From NCBI RefSeq assembly GCF_000711875.1, contig NZ_JONM01000006.1:186001-250000 (forward strand): 64,000 nucleotides of DNA, in the 5' to 3' direction. Of the stretch, positions 33,286-42,861 are shown in pieces. The translations under genes and the position numbers were made by a program. Positions within the stretch are counted from its first letter, which is position 1; the number at the start of each line of letters is the position of its first letter. The DNA is from Andreprevotia chitinilytica DSM 18519. GTDB lineage: Bacteria > Pseudomonadota > Gammaproteobacteria > Burkholderiales > Chitinibacteraceae. Below the pieces are notes generated by a model. The model worked only from the letters and a program-made list of their open reading frames with translations. It was not told where the DNA came from and did not search any database.

Positions 33286-34281
33286 CTAAGCCGCCACTGC
33301 GTTGAGCAATGCCTCGCCAGCTGCAAACGCACGCACATTCTCGATCACCGTATCGGCGATATTGGTCAGTGCTTCACGCGTGAGATAGCCCTGATGCGAG
33401 GTGATGACCACATTGGGAAAGGTCGTCAGCCGCGCCAGCATGTCGTCCTGCAGCGCCTGGCCGGACAAATCCTCGAAAAACACGCCTTCCTCGTATTCGT
33501 ACACATCCAGCCCCACGCCGCCGAGCTTGCCGTCCTTGAGTGCATCGATCAGCGCGGCGGAGTCGATCAGGCCGCCCCGGCTGGTGTTGATGATGATGGC
33601 GCCGGGCTTCATCGTGGCGAGCGATTCGGCGCTGATCATGTGGCGGGTTTCCGGGAACAGCGGCGCATGCAGGCTGATGACGTCGGCTTGGGCCAACAGC
33701 TCGGCCTGCGTGACGAAGCGGCAGCCCAGTTCGGTTTCAAACGAGCGGTCTGGCGAGCGGTCGTAGGCCAGAACCTGCATGCCGAAGCCACGGGCGATGC
33801 GGATGGCGGCGCGGCCGATCTTGCCGGCCCCGACCACGCCGAAGGTGCGGCCGGAGAGATTGATGCCTTCCAGCCCATCGAGCGAGAAATTGCCGTCGCG
33901 CACGCGGTTGTAGGCGCGGTGGGTCTTGCGGATCAGCGTGAGCAGCAGTGCAAAGACATGCTCGGCAACGGCTTCGGGCGAATAGGCCGGCACGCGGGTG
34001 ACGACGATGCCGTGTTCTTTGGCCGCAGCGAGGTCGACACCGTTGTAGCCGGCGCAGCGCAATGCGATATGACCAACGCCCAGCCGAGCCAATACCGCAA
34101 TGGTGGTGGCGTCCAGGCGATCATTGACGAAGGGGCAGACCACATCGAAACCGGTGGCGAGCGGCACGGTTTGCCGGTTGAGCCGGTCATCGAAGAACAC
34201 CAGCTCGTGGCCATGATCGGCATTGGCGTGGTTGAGCGATTGCTGATCGTAGGGCTTGCTGTCGAATACGGCGATGCGCAC
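33286..34281 (-). CDS. D-2-hydroxyacid dehydrogenase, D-lactate dehydrogenase type
   Basis: The 331-residue protein matches the fermentative D-lactate dehydrogenase (LdhA) type of the D-isomer-specific family: AVFDSKPYDQQSL at the start, the Rossmann glycine motif FGVVGAGKIGRA near residue 150, catalytic Arg in INTSRGGLID (about 234), Glu in DVYEYEEG (about 262) and His in ITSHQGYLT (about 295). It would reduce pyruvate to D-lactate with NADH. The GTG at 34281 is five bases after CGGAGG, a strong ribosome site, and fits the family N-terminus; a longer frame upstream lacks similarity. Confidence 0.92.
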   Translation of the reverse strand: MRIAVFDSKPYDQQSLNHANADHGHELVFFDDRLNRQTVPLATGFDVVCPFVNDRLDATTIAVLARLGVGHIALRCAGYNGVDLAAAKEHGIVVTRVPAYSPEAVAEHVFALLLTLIRKTHRAYNRVRDGNFSLDGLEGINLSGRTFGVVGAGKIGRAAIRIARGFGMQVLAYDRSPDRSFETELGCRFVTQAELLAQADVISLHAPLFPETRHMISAESLATMKPGAIIINTSRGGLIDSAALIDALKDGKLGGVGLDVYEYEEGVFFEDLSGQALQDDMLARLTTFPNVVITSHQGYLTREALTNIADTVIENVRAFAAGEALLNAVAA

Positions 34282-34352
34282 GGCGGCCTCCGGGCTTCGT
34301 GAATGGCTGAGCTGTCTAGAGCGGGTACTTTGAGCGGATGCGACTGGGGGGA

Positions 34353-34601
34353 TTATTTGAACAGCAGCGTCTCGGTGCATGCCAAGGTCTGGCCTTTCCA
34401 GACCCGGCCATTCAACTGGGCGGAGACCGCCGTTGCTGCCGCATTGCTGATATCGAGCTGCACCCATGCCAGCGGCTGGCCCGATGCGGCGTCGATCCTG
34501 ATATTGCCGATGTCCCCGGAGTAGCCCTGCTCGCGCAAGAAGCTGGTGATGTCGTCCGGGGTGACGTCGGCGGGTAGGCGACTAATGACTACAACGGCCA
34601 T
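34353..34601 (-). CDS. Small RRM-like RNA-binding protein
   Basis: An 82-residue protein with the beta-alpha-beta-beta-alpha-beta order of an RNA recognition motif: VVISRLPADVTPDDITSFL as beta1/alpha1, then GNIRIDAASGQPLAWVQLD as beta2/3, then AATAVSAQLNGRVWKGQTL as alpha2/beta4. The aromatic residues of RNP1 are only partly kept (Trp in AWVQL), so RNA affinity is uncertain. AGGAG eight bases before the ATG fixes the start. Bacterial single-RRM proteins are not rare, but their roles are mostly unknown. It lies alone between two oxidoreductase genes. Confidence 0.75.
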   Translation of the reverse strand: MAVVVISRLPADVTPDDITSFLREQGYSGDIGNIRIDAASGQPLAWVQLDISNAAATAVSAQLNGRVWKGQTLACTETLLFK

Positions 34602-34730
34602 GGGATGACTCCTGGACAGTGAAAATAACCGTAATCAGCGCCTACGTAGCCCGGACGACTGGGCCGACCGGGGCGCACGTAGAACTTGCAGATGATCCCG
34701 AAGAAACAGCGGGCCGGCGATATGGCCTGG

Positions 34731-35651
34731 CTACGCTGCGCGCCGCCCATCACCGGCTTTCGCGTTCTTGCCGAGATAAGTCGGTGCGATATCTTCCATC
34801 GCTGCAGGATGCCACCCGAGTATCGAGGGAAATCCCGCCGGGTCGATATTAGGGGTTTTCATCGAATCCAGATTGTCTTGCGTAAGAGGTGGGTCAGGCA
34901 AGAGCATCATCATGGCAGCTTGCGCGCTGGCGGCCCAAGCCGGCAAGGGCAGCACGTGGGTGGTGCGCCCATTGAGCGAGCCGGTGTAGCGCACGATCTC
35001 GGCCAGGGTATACATGCCCGGCCCGACCAGATTCAGCGTCATGCCGGCCAGCTCCGGGCGGTCGATGCCAGCGACGAAGGCCCGTACCACGTCTTCGACC
35101 CATATCGGCTGGAACTGCGCCGCTGCTGCACCCAGAGGAAGAAGCGGCGCAAGCCGGGTGATCCTGGCAAATAGGGTGAGAAAGGAGTCCCCTTGGCCAA
35201 ATACCACCGAGGGACGATAAATCGTTGCCGCCAGCCGGCTGCGACGGACGACGTTTTCGGCGCGGCCCTTGCTGCGCTGGTAGCGGGATGGTCCGTTTAC
35301 ATCGGCGCCGAGTGCGCTCATGTGGAGATAGCGCTTTACGCCGCTGGCTTCGCAAGCGCCGACGATTTTCTCGGTCAGCGTCACGTGGGCATGCTCGAAT
35401 TCCGCTTCGCTGCCATTCAGGATGCCGACGAGGTTGATCACGACATCGTGGCTGGCGACCAGCTCCGCCAATTGGGCCGGGTCGTGCACATCGGCCTCGA
35501 CGACCTGAATCTGCCGCGATGGATTGGATCGGGCCAAACCGGCATCGCGATGCCGGGTAGGAACGGTGACGAGGTCGCCGCGGGCAGCCAGCTGAGTGGC
35601 CAGATGGCTGCCGATGAAACCATTGCCGCCGATCAGGGTGATGCGCTTCAT
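34731..35651 (-). CDS. NDUFA9-like NAD(P)-binding protein (atypical SDR)
   Basis: The 306-residue protein has an extended-SDR-type Rossmann start (ITLIGGNGFIGSHLATQLAARG) and the path DVVINLVGIL, YLHMSALGADVNGPSRYQRSKGRAE, with YxxxK seen as YQRSK (about 128), and IYRPSVVFGQGDSFL. This is the pattern of bacterial proteins related to the complex I accessory subunit NDUFA9, which bind NADPH without a clear reaction; some act on quinones or as assembly factors. The C-terminal tail (LGWHPAAMEDIAPTYL) is typical of the family. It is followed by the transglycosylase gene on the same strand, 44 bases upstream, which may be co-transcribed. Confidence 0.9.
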   Translation of the reverse strand: MKRITLIGGNGFIGSHLATQLAARGDLVTVPTRHRDAGLARSNPSRQIQVVEADVHDPAQLAELVASHDVVINLVGILNGSEAEFEHAHVTLTEKIVGACEASGVKRYLHMSALGADVNGPSRYQRSKGRAENVVRRSRLAATIYRPSVVFGQGDSFLTLFARITRLAPLLPLGAAAAQFQPIWVEDVVRAFVAGIDRPELAGMTLNLVGPGMYTLAEIVRYTGSLNGRTTHVLPLPAWAASAQAAMMMLLPDPPLTQDNLDSMKTPNIDPAGFPSILGWHPAAMEDIAPTYLGKNAKAGDGRRAA

Positions 35652-35695
35652 GCGGGCTCTCTCATCGTGTTCCGCTGTTGTGTTTCCCGCACCGG

Positions 35696-37591
35696 TCAGG
35701 GCGCATCCACCGCGCCGCCCTTGGGGGGAATGGGCGACAAACGCTGACTCATCGTCACTTTTTCGCCCAGCAGGATGCCGTAGTGTTCAGCGTTGGCCAT
35801 GACCTTCTTCACGTAGTCGCGCGTTTCGTCGAACGGAATCGTTTCAATGTAGATCACGGCGTCCAGCGTTTGGTCGGTTTGCCAGGCGCGTGCCCGGCCC
35901 GGCCCGGCGTTGTAACCCGCCGTGGCAAGCACCGGGTGGCCGCTCAGGCTGTCCTGGATGTAGCCGAGGTAGAAGGTGCCGAAGCGGATATTGGTGTTGA
36001 TCTGGTTCAGCTCGTCCGGGCGCACCTTTTTCATGCCGAGCTTGCCGGCGACCCACTTGGCGGTGGGCGGCATCAGCTGCATCAGTCCGCTCGCGCCGAC
36101 GCTGGAGCGTGCCACGGTCATGAAGCGGCTTTCCTGCCGGATCAGACCGTAGACCCACGCGGCATCGATGCCGTTTTCCTGGCTCTCGCGCTCGACGATG
36201 TCGCGATACGGCGTCGGGTAGCGCAGGCGCGGTTCAACCGGGCCGGGTACGCGTTCGGCGGTGTAGATCATCCGGTCGAGAATGCTGTTGCGCTCGGCGA
36301 GCATGGCGGCGGCGACTTGTTCGGTGGGCGACAGGCCGCGAATGCCCCAAGCCCATTCGCGCAATCCCTCGGGCCGCCAGTCTTGTGCATAAAGCGCCAG
36401 CGCGCGTTGCAGGCCGGGCTTTTGCTGCACGTTGCGGATGTCCTGCTCGGTCGCCGTCACCGGGGGCAGCGGGGTTTGCGCGAGTGGGCCTGCGGCATCT
36501 CGCGCCAGCAAACCATAGAAATCATCAGCGCTGGCAAGCTCGGCCAGGATGGGCGTGGCTTCGGCTGGCCGGTTCAGCGCCTTGAGCGCAACTGCGCGCC
36601 AGTAACGCCAGACGGTGAGCTTGAGATCGTCGGCCGGCATGGCGTCGATACGGGCCAAGGTGGTCTTCGGGTCACGCGCAAAGATCGCGGCGCGCACGGC
36701 CCAGAAGCGACCGGACTCATCGAGCCCGGCCATGCCGCCGCGTTCGAACCACTCATTGGCGATCGGGTTGTGCTGCTTGATGGCGATTTCGCCCAGTTCT
36801 TGCCAGCCATAGCGGCGGTCGGCTTCGGGCCAATCCTGTCCGAGCTTTTCCAGCCAGGATGCAGCGCGGTCGGCATCGCTGCGGGCTAGACGCTGGATCG
36901 CATACAAGGCAGCTTCACGCGTGCCGCGGTCGTTACCGGTGAGCTTGGGCAGGACTTTGTCCGGCGTGTTGGCGGCTTGGGTGATCGGGCGATTGGCGAG
37001 CGCAGCCGGGAAGCCGACGCGGGCGGACAGCTGCCGGGCGAAATCGGCCTTGTTGGCGGACAACGCCATGCGAATGCGCGCCCAGACGTCGTCCTTGCTC
37101 AGTTGCTGGGCATCGAACAGGGCATCGAAGACCGGGGCGCAGGATTCCGGCCGTCCCTGCTCGGTAAACCAGAGCGGCCGCAGCCGCACCAGCGCGGTGG
37201 TATCGCTCTTGGCCAGCGCGGATTGGCCGGCCAGACATTGCAATTCAATCGATGGGCTATCGAGTTGGGCGTATTGGATGTCGAATGTCTTCCAGTCCTG
37301 CCGCTTGCCCAATTCCTTGAGCCAATCCTGCCGCAGCTTGTCGGCCAGCGGCGTGCCGTCGAAACGGTCGAAGAAGGCTTTGAGGTCGGAATCATTCAGT
37401 TTGTCGAGCTGGAGCGAATACCAGTAGTACTGCGGGTACATCTCCATCAGATCGCCGCGATTGGCATCGGCCATTTGCGCGATTTTCTGGATGTCGCGGG
37501 CGCGGACTGCCTCGCGGAGCGTGAGTAGGTCGACCTGCGCCAGCGCAGGTAAAGAGGAAACAATAAGGACTAAGGCGAGCAGACGTTTCAT
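35696..37591 (-). CDS. Soluble lytic murein transglycosylase (Slt70 family)
   Basis: The 631-residue protein is exported (signal KRLLALVLIVSSLPALAQ). Residues 20-450 are an alpha-superhelical U/L-domain made of repeated helix pairs, as in Slt70. The C-terminal catalytic domain (470-620) carries the nucleophile-position Glu in LIRQESRFMTVARSSVGASG (about residue 497), then LMQLMPPTAKWVAGKLG and FGTFYLGYI, with AGYNAGPGRARAW. It cleaves the MurNAc-GlcNAc bond in peptidoglycan, producing 1,6-anhydro-muropeptides, which AmpD (encoded at 54.6 kb) later processes. Close to the 645 residues of E. coli Slt70. Confidence 0.93.
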   Translation of the reverse strand: MKRLLALVLIVSSLPALAQVDLLTLREAVRARDIQKIAQMADANRGDLMEMYPQYYWYSLQLDKLNDSDLKAFFDRFDGTPLADKLRQDWLKELGKRQDWKTFDIQYAQLDSPSIELQCLAGQSALAKSDTTALVRLRPLWFTEQGRPESCAPVFDALFDAQQLSKDDVWARIRMALSANKADFARQLSARVGFPAALANRPITQAANTPDKVLPKLTGNDRGTREAALYAIQRLARSDADRAASWLEKLGQDWPEADRRYGWQELGEIAIKQHNPIANEWFERGGMAGLDESGRFWAVRAAIFARDPKTTLARIDAMPADDLKLTVWRYWRAVALKALNRPAEATPILAELASADDFYGLLARDAAGPLAQTPLPPVTATEQDIRNVQQKPGLQRALALYAQDWRPEGLREWAWGIRGLSPTEQVAAAMLAERNSILDRMIYTAERVPGPVEPRLRYPTPYRDIVERESQENGIDAAWVYGLIRQESRFMTVARSSVGASGLMQLMPPTAKWVAGKLGMKKVRPDELNQINTNIRFGTFYLGYIQDSLSGHPVLATAGYNAGPGRARAWQTDQTLDAVIYIETIPFDETRDYVKKVMANAEHYGILLGEKVTMSQRLSPIPPKGGAVDAP

Positions 37592-37852
37592 TGAGGGCTT
37601 GGATTCGTTGGGCGGGGCAGCAGATGGAGAGGACTGCCGAAATCAGGAAATTAATCGTAATTCTAATGCAAGGGCCGTGGCCGATCTGTGAGATTTGGTC
37701 GGCCGGCGCCGGTTCCCCATGGAATTGTTACGATGTTGCCAAGCGGAATCGCGACGGCCGCCGATTAGCCGGCCGAAGGTAAAAGCAAGTAGAATCAAGC
37801 GATTCTGTAACAGCAACGTGCGCCCATGCGGCGCGCATCACAATTTTTAAAT

Positions 37853-38746
37853 ATGCTGACTTTCCAAGAAATTCTGCTCAAGCTGCAAACCTACTGGGCC
37901 CGCCAAGGCTGCGCCCTGCTCCAACCGTACGATATGGAAATGGGCGCGGGCACCAGCCACACCGCGACCTTCCTGCGCGCCATCGGCCCCGAGCCGTGGA
38001 ATGCCGCTTACGTACAACCGTCCCGCCGCCCGAAAGACGGCCGCTACGGCGAAAACCCCAACCGCCTGCAGCACTACTACCAGTTCCAGGTGGTGCTCAA
38101 ACCCAATCCCGACAACATCCTCGATCTCTACCTCGGCTCGCTCAAAGAGCTGGGCATCGATCCGACCGTGCATGACATCCGCTTTGTCGAAGACGACTGG
38201 GAAAACCCGACGCTGGGCGCATGGGGCTTGGGTTGGGAAGTGTGGCTGAACGGCATGGAAGTCACCCAGTTCACCTACTTCCAGCAAGTGGGCGGCCTCG
38301 ATTGCAAGCCGGTGCTGGGCGAGATTACCTACGGCGTCGAGCGTTTTGCGATGTATCTGCAAGGCGTGGATAGCATCTATGACATCGTCTGGACCGAATA
38401 CCCGAACGGTCAGAAAGTCACCTACGGCGACATCTACCACCAGAACGAAGTCGAGCAGTCCAAGTACAACTTCGAGCACTCCAACGTCGAGCTGCTGCTG
38501 AGCCTGTTCAACAGCTTCGAATCCGAAGCCAAGCGCCTGCTGGAAGCCGGTCTGGCGCTGCCGGGCTACGAGATGATCCTCAAGGCCGCGCACACCTTCA
38601 ATCTGCTGGATGCACGCGGCGCGATCTCGGTGACTGAGCGCGCAGCCTACATCGGTCGGATTCGCACACTGGCGCGGCAAGTGGCGCAGGCCTACTACGA
38701 CAGCCGTGAAGCCTTGGGCTTCCCGATGTGCCAACCGGCCGCCTGA
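37853..38746 (+). CDS. glyQ: Glycyl-tRNA synthetase alpha subunit
   Basis: The 297-residue protein is the class II catalytic subunit of the heterotetrameric bacterial GlyRS. It begins [18 protein letters not shown], followed by [32 protein letters not shown] (motif 2 region), [16 protein letters not shown] and [14 protein letters not shown], all conserved. The ATG at 37853 is used because the similarity starts there; the ATG at 37826 would add nine residues and neither has a strong ribosome site. TAGAAT at 37790-37795 is a possible -10. glyS follows after one small lipoprotein gene, an unusual insertion in the pair. Confidence 0.96.
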   Translation: MLTFQEILLKLQTYWARQGCALLQPYDMEMGAGTSHTATFLRAIGPEPWNAAYVQPSRRPKDGRYGENPNRLQHYYQFQVVLKPNPDNILDLYLGSLKELGIDPTVHDIRFVEDDWENPTLGAWGLGWEVWLNGMEVTQFTYFQQVGGLDCKPVLGEITYGVERFAMYLQGVDSIYDIVWTEYPNGQKVTYGDIYHQNEVEQSKYNFEHSNVELLLSLFNSFESEAKRLLEAGLALPGYEMILKAAHTFNLLDARGAISVTERAAYIGRIRTLARQVAQAYYDSREALGFPMCQPAA

Positions 38747-38769
38747 AGCAAGCCGGATCAGGTGCCCCG

Positions 38770-39264
38770 ATGCGGATTCTTGCCAGTCTCGTCCTGACCC
38801 TGCTGCTGGTCGCCTGTGGCGACAAATATGACGCCAACCTGGCTGGCCCCGATCCGGTGCCGGCCAAGCATGCCGACTGGCGCAGCTACGGCGATATGGC
38901 GGATTTCGAAATGCTGGTCGACGTGAATTCGATCACGCATGAAGACGAAGCCGACAAGGGCTCGCCCAAATACACCTATGTGTGGATGTGGCAGAAGTTC
39001 AAGCAAGACGAGATCGACGGCCAATCCAAGGGTAAGTACCGCAACAAGTACACCCGGCAGGCCATTGATTGCCCCAGTGGCCGCATGGCCGGCATCGCGG
39101 TTGAGTTGCGTGATGCCGACGACCTGAAAGTGGCCCGTTACGATGTTCCGGGCTATCAGTGGGAATTTGCTGATCAGGAACCGAATAGCTATGGCGCAGA
39201 TTTCGTGCGCCAAGTGTGCAAGATCATGACTGATAAGGCCGCTAAGCCGGCTGACGCATCGTGA
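38770..39264 (+). CDS. Lipoprotein with surface-adhesin-E-like domain
   Basis: The 164-residue product has a lipoprotein signal (ILASLVLTLLLVAC, lipobox LVAC at Cys17). The mature part contains ADWRSYGDMADFEMLVDVNSI and YTYVWMWQKFKQDEID, with two later Cys residues (AIDCPSGR, RQVCKIM) that may form a disulfide. This pattern resembles the surface-adhesin protein E domain found in many small proteobacterial lipoproteins, which carry Trp-x-Tyr motifs near the start. Adhesion is not established for this branch. It lies between glyQ and glyS on the same strand; AGGTG six bases before the ATG at 38770 supports the start. Confidence 0.82.
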   Translation: MRILASLVLTLLLVACGDKYDANLAGPDPVPAKHADWRSYGDMADFEMLVDVNSITHEDEADKGSPKYTYVWMWQKFKQDEIDGQSKGKYRNKYTRQAIDCPSGRMAGIAVELRDADDLKVARYDVPGYQWEFADQEPNSYGADFVRQVCKIMTDKAAKPADAS

Positions 39265-39278
39265 TTCATAGGACTTAT

Positions 39279-39345
39279 GTAGGAGCGAGCTTGCTTGCGA
39301 TAGCAACGTTTGAAATGTCGCCATCGCGAGCAAGCTCGCTCCTGC
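39279..39345. repeat. REPIN-like inverted repeat, copy 3 (diverged)
   Basis: Arms 39279-39304 and 39321-39345 share the GTAGGAGCGAGCTTGC core, with a few mismatches between them (GCTTGCGATAG in the left arm, CTGCAG at the right end). It separates the lipoprotein gene from glyS. Confidence 0.85.
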
Positions 39346-39394
39346 AGGGCTCCGCTTAAGTGAGCCGAATAGATAAAACTGAAGAGTTAAAACA

Positions 39395-41455
39395 ATGACG
39401 CAAACGCTGTTGATTGAACTGTTTACCGAAGAACTGCCGCCCAAGGCGTTGCCGAAGTTGGGCGCGGCCTTTGCCAAATCGCTGTTCGACGAGCTTGCCA
39501 AGCTGGGTTTCGTCGATGCTGGCGTGGAATACCACGCCTTCGCCAGCCCGCGTCGTCTCGCGATCAGCATTCCTCAGGTGCTGGCGGTGCAGCCGGATCA
39601 ACGCATCGAGCGCAAAGGCCCGGCCGTTGCGGCCGGCTTCAAGGATGGTCAACCCACACCGGCACTGGCTGGTTTTGCCCGTTCGTGTGGTGTGACGGTA
39701 GATGCGCTGGAGCAAGGCTCTGATGGCAAACAAGACGTCTTCATTTTCCGCAGCGTGAAAACCGGCGAGCCGCTCTCCGCTGTGTTGTCTGGCCTGATCG
39801 ATGCCGCACTGAAGAAATTGCCCGCGCCGAAGATGATGCGCTGGGGCGACCGCGACGGTCAGTTCATCCGTCCGGTACACGGCCTGACCGTGTTGCACGG
39901 CGCAGACGTGGTGCCGGCCAAGGTGTTGCATCTCGAATCCGGTCGTACCACGCAAGGTCACCGCTTCCTCTCCAAAGGCCCGGTCGAACTCAAAACCGCC
40001 GAAGGTTACGAGCGCCAGCTGTTCGAGGAAGGCAAAGTGGTGGCGAGCTTCGCTGCCCGCCGCTCGCTCGTCGGCCATCGCCTTGAGACTGCCGCCAAGA
40101 GACTCAATGCCACCATCGCTGCCGATGATGCGTTGTTCGACGAAGTGACGGCGTTGGTCGAATGGCCGGTGGTGCTGGAAGCCGGCTTCGAGGCCGAATT
40201 CCTCAAGGTGCCGCAAGAGTGCCTGATTCTGACCATGCAACAGAACCAGAAGTACTTCCCGCTGCTGGATACGAATGGCAAGTTGATGAATCGCTTCCTG
40301 CTCGTCTCCAACCTGGAAACGGCGGATTCGTCCTTTATCACCGGCGGTAACGAGCGCGTGCTGCGTGCGCGGTTGTCCGATGCCAAGTTCTTCTTCGAGC
40401 AAGACCAGAAACGCCGGCTGGAAAGCCGCGTGCCGGGTCTGGCTACCGTCGTGTATCACAACAAGATTGGCAGCCAGCTGGAGCGCGTGAACCGTCTGGT
40501 GAAGATCGCCGGCGAAATCGGCCCGGCACTGGGTGCGCAAAAAGCCGTTGCCGAACGCGCTGCCTATCTCGCCAAGGCTGATTTGCTCACCGATATGGTC
40601 GGCGAATTCCCGGAACTGCAAGGCATCATGGGCATGTATTACGCCGGTCTGGACGGTGAGGGCGAGACCGTCGCCAATGCCATCGAAGGCCATTACCACC
40701 CGCGTTTTGCCGGCGATACCTTGCCGCAAGGCCCGGTGGCGCAAGCGGTGTCGCTGGCGGACAAGCTCGAATCCATCGTCGGCATCTGGGGCATCGGCCT
40801 GATCCCGACTGGCGATAAAGACCCGTTCGCATTGCGCCGCGCTGCGCTGGGTGTAGTGCGCCAGTTGCTCGATCTACCGCTCGATTTGCGTTCGCTGCTG
40901 GTGGCGACGGACGCTGCTTTCCCGGCCGGTGTCGTGGCCGAAGGCACGGTTGATGGCGTGTATGGCTTCATGCTCGACCGCCTGAAGAATTATCTGGCCG
41001 CCGATTTCCCGGCTGCAGATATCGATGCCGTGTTGGCACTCAACCCGCCGCGTTTCGACGAAGTGCTGGCCCGCCTGAAGGCTGTGGCCGAGTTCAAGGC
41101 GTTGCCGGAATCTGCCGCACTGGCTGCCGCCAACAAGCGCATCCGCAATATCCTCAAGAAAGTCGAGGGTGGCGTGCCAGCGATCAATGCTTCGCTGTTC
41201 AACGAAGCGGCCGAAAAGTCCTTGTTCGATGCGTTGCAAACACTCCAGACCCCGGTTGAAGCCGCCGTGAAGTCTCACGATTTCACCGGTGCGCTCAAGC
41301 AACTGGCCGCGTTCAAAGCCCCGGTCGATGCTTTCTTCGAGGGCGTCATGGTGATGGCAGACGATCTGGCCGTACGTGGCAATCGCCTGGCCTTGTTGTC
41401 GGCCCTGGCCGATTTGATGAACCGTGTGGCGGAATTGTCGCTGCTGGCCGAATAA
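39395..41455 (+). CDS. glyS: Glycyl-tRNA synthetase beta subunit
   Basis: The 686-residue protein is full length for GlyS (about 690). It opens with TLLIELFTEELPPKALPKLG and contains SPRRLAISIPQV, AFKDGQPTPALAGFARSCGV, MRWGDRDGQFIRPVHGLTVLH and FFFEQDQKRRLESRV (HD-like region), then LLTDMVGEFPELQGIMGMYYA and GDKDPFALRRAALGV. A C-terminal tRNA-binding domain (DALRP-like) covers about 560-680. It assembles with GlyQ and supplies tRNA recognition. The ATG at 39395 has AGAGTTAAAA ahead. The glyQ-glyS pair is separated by a lipoprotein gene and a REPIN-like repeat. Confidence 0.96.
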   Translation: MTQTLLIELFTEELPPKALPKLGAAFAKSLFDELAKLGFVDAGVEYHAFASPRRLAISIPQVLAVQPDQRIERKGPAVAAGFKDGQPTPALAGFARSCGVTVDALEQGSDGKQDVFIFRSVKTGEPLSAVLSGLIDAALKKLPAPKMMRWGDRDGQFIRPVHGLTVLHGADVVPAKVLHLESGRTTQGHRFLSKGPVELKTAEGYERQLFEEGKVVASFAARRSLVGHRLETAAKRLNATIAADDALFDEVTALVEWPVVLEAGFEAEFLKVPQECLILTMQQNQKYFPLLDTNGKLMNRFLLVSNLETADSSFITGGNERVLRARLSDAKFFFEQDQKRRLESRVPGLATVVYHNKIGSQLERVNRLVKIAGEIGPALGAQKAVAERAAYLAKADLLTDMVGEFPELQGIMGMYYAGLDGEGETVANAIEGHYHPRFAGDTLPQGPVAQAVSLADKLESIVGIWGIGLIPTGDKDPFALRRAALGVVRQLLDLPLDLRSLLVATDAAFPAGVVAEGTVDGVYGFMLDRLKNYLAADFPAADIDAVLALNPPRFDEVLARLKAVAEFKALPESAALAAANKRIRNILKKVEGGVPAINASLFNEAAEKSLFDALQTLQTPVEAAVKSHDFTGALKQLAAFKAPVDAFFEGVMVMADDLAVRGNRLALLSALADLMNRVAELSLLAE

Positions 41456-41522
41456 ACAGTGAAGTGCGAGGAGTAAGGTAGGAGGTGTGAACCTTTGTGC
41501 CTTATTTCTTCCCCACCCGAAA

Positions 41523-42065
41523 ATGAAACTACTGATTCTTGATCGTGACGGCGTCATCAACGAAGACCGCGATGACTTCGTCAAATCACCGGATGAATGG
41601 TCGCCGATTCCGGGCAGTCTGGAAGCCATCGGCGAGTTGACGCGTGCCGGCTGGATCGTGGTGGTTGCCACCAACCAGAGCGGCGTCGGCCGTGGCTTGT
41701 TCGATGTCGATACGCTCAACCGCATTCACGCCAAGATGCACCGGGCCGCGCAGGAATTTGGCGGTCACATCGACGCGGTATTCTTCTGTCCGCACAAGCC
41801 GGATGCCGGCTGCGATTGCCGCAAGCCGCTGCCGGGCATGATTCACGACATCGCCAAGCGTTTTCACGCTGATCTGCAAGGCACGTGGATGGTGGGCGAT
41901 AGCCTGCGTGATCTGCAAGCCTTTGCCGCAGCGGGTGGCCGGCCGGCGCTGGTGCTCACCGGCAACGGCTCGCAAACGCAAGAGGGCGGTTATCTGCCTG
42001 AAGGCACTGCCGTGTTTGATAATCTGGCGCAATTCACCGCTTTCCTGTTGAAGCGGCACCACTGA
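41523..42065 (+). CDS. gmhB: D-glycero-beta-D-manno-heptose 1,7-bisphosphate 7-phosphatase
   Basis: GmhB removes the 7-phosphate in the pathway to ADP-heptose for lipopolysaccharide core. The 180-residue HAD protein has the nucleophile motif LLILDRDGVINED, the motif II TNQSGVGRG, a zinc-binding loop CPHKPDAGCDCRKPLPGM with a C-x-H...C-x-C layout, and motif III/IV MVGDSLRDLQAF. The family start MKLLILDRDG supports the ATG at 41523. A strong AGGAGG at 41480-41485 sits instead beside an in-frame GTG at 41487 (one base away), so the true start could be further upstream. plsC follows after 37 bases. Confidence 0.93.
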   Translation: MKLLILDRDGVINEDRDDFVKSPDEWSPIPGSLEAIGELTRAGWIVVVATNQSGVGRGLFDVDTLNRIHAKMHRAAQEFGGHIDAVFFCPHKPDAGCDCRKPLPGMIHDIAKRFHADLQGTWMVGDSLRDLQAFAAAGGRPALVLTGNGSQTQEGGYLPEGTAVFDNLAQFTAFLLKRHH

Positions 42066-42102
42066 TCGCTCTAGACCGAGCGCATTTCCATACGGGTTCT
42101 CA

Positions 42103-42861
42103 ATGATCTGGTTTCGTTCTGCTCTCTATTGGCTGGGGATGATCATTCTCACGCCGCCTTACGCCGTCCTCTGCTTCTTGATTCTGCCTTTGCCGCCCAT
42201 CCTGCGTTTCCGCATCGTCACCGGTTGGTGCTGGTGCATGGTGCAGTGGGTGCGCATCACTTGTGGCCTGAAACACCGCGTGATCGGTCGCGAAAACATC
42301 GTGCACGGCCCGTACATGCTGATGAGCAAGCACCAGTCTGCTTGGGAAACCATGGGCTTGACGCAAATCTTTCCGCCGTACGTTTATGTGGTGAAACGCG
42401 AACTGTTGAAGATTCCGTTCTTTGGCTGGGGCTTGCGCACGCTGTCGCCGATCGCCATCGACCGCTCCAACCGCTCCGAAGCGCAAAGAATGTTGATGGA
42501 GCAAGGCCGAGCCCGTCTAACGGAAGGGTTCGGCATCGGCATTTTCCCGGAAGGCACCCGCGTGCCGGCCGGCAAACGCGGTCAGTACAAACAAGGCGGC
42601 GCACGGCTGGCGGCGGATCTGGATATCCCCATCGTGCCGGTAGCGCTCAATGCCGGCGAATTCTGGCCGCGCAATTCCTTCCTGAAATGGCCGGGCACCA
42701 TCACGGTCAAGATCGGCAAGCCAATCCAGGCAGCGGGTCGGCCGGCCAGCGAAGTCATGGCCGAGGTGGAGAACTGGATCGAAACCGAACTGGCCGCTTT
42801 TGAAGAGCGCGGCCCCAAGCTCCCACCCAAACAGCTGGCGGCTGATGCAGCACAGGCTTGA
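42103..42861 (+). CDS. plsC: 1-acyl-sn-glycerol-3-phosphate acyltransferase
   Basis: PlsC transfers the second acyl chain to make phosphatidic acid at the inner membrane. The 252-residue protein has two hydrophobic segments near the start (residues 5-30, 35-50). The acyltransferase motif I is SKHQSAWETM (H-x4-E where the textbook form is H-x4-D, common in this betaproteobacterial branch). Motif II is near AIDRSNRSEAQ, motif III is IFPEGTRVPAG and motif IV is PVALNAGEFW. The gene follows gmhB closely and overlaps the start of the YgjP-like gene by 17 bases, so the three are probably co-transcribed. Confidence 0.93.
   Translation: MIWFRSALYWLGMIILTPPYAVLCFLILPLPPILRFRIVTGWCWCMVQWVRITCGLKHRVIGRENIVHGPYMLMSKHQSAWETMGLTQIFPPYVYVVKRELLKIPFFGWGLRTLSPIAIDRSNRSEAQRMLMEQGRARLTEGFGIGIFPEGTRVPAGKRGQYKQGGARLAADLDIPIVPVALNAGEFWPRNSFLKWPGTITVKIGKPIQAAGRPASEVMAEVENWIETELAAFEERGPKLPPKQLAADAAQA

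Noticed and set aside
39356-40744. 462-codon minus-strand frame over glyS
   Set aside because: It is antisense to a complete, well-conserved glyS and shows no family features.
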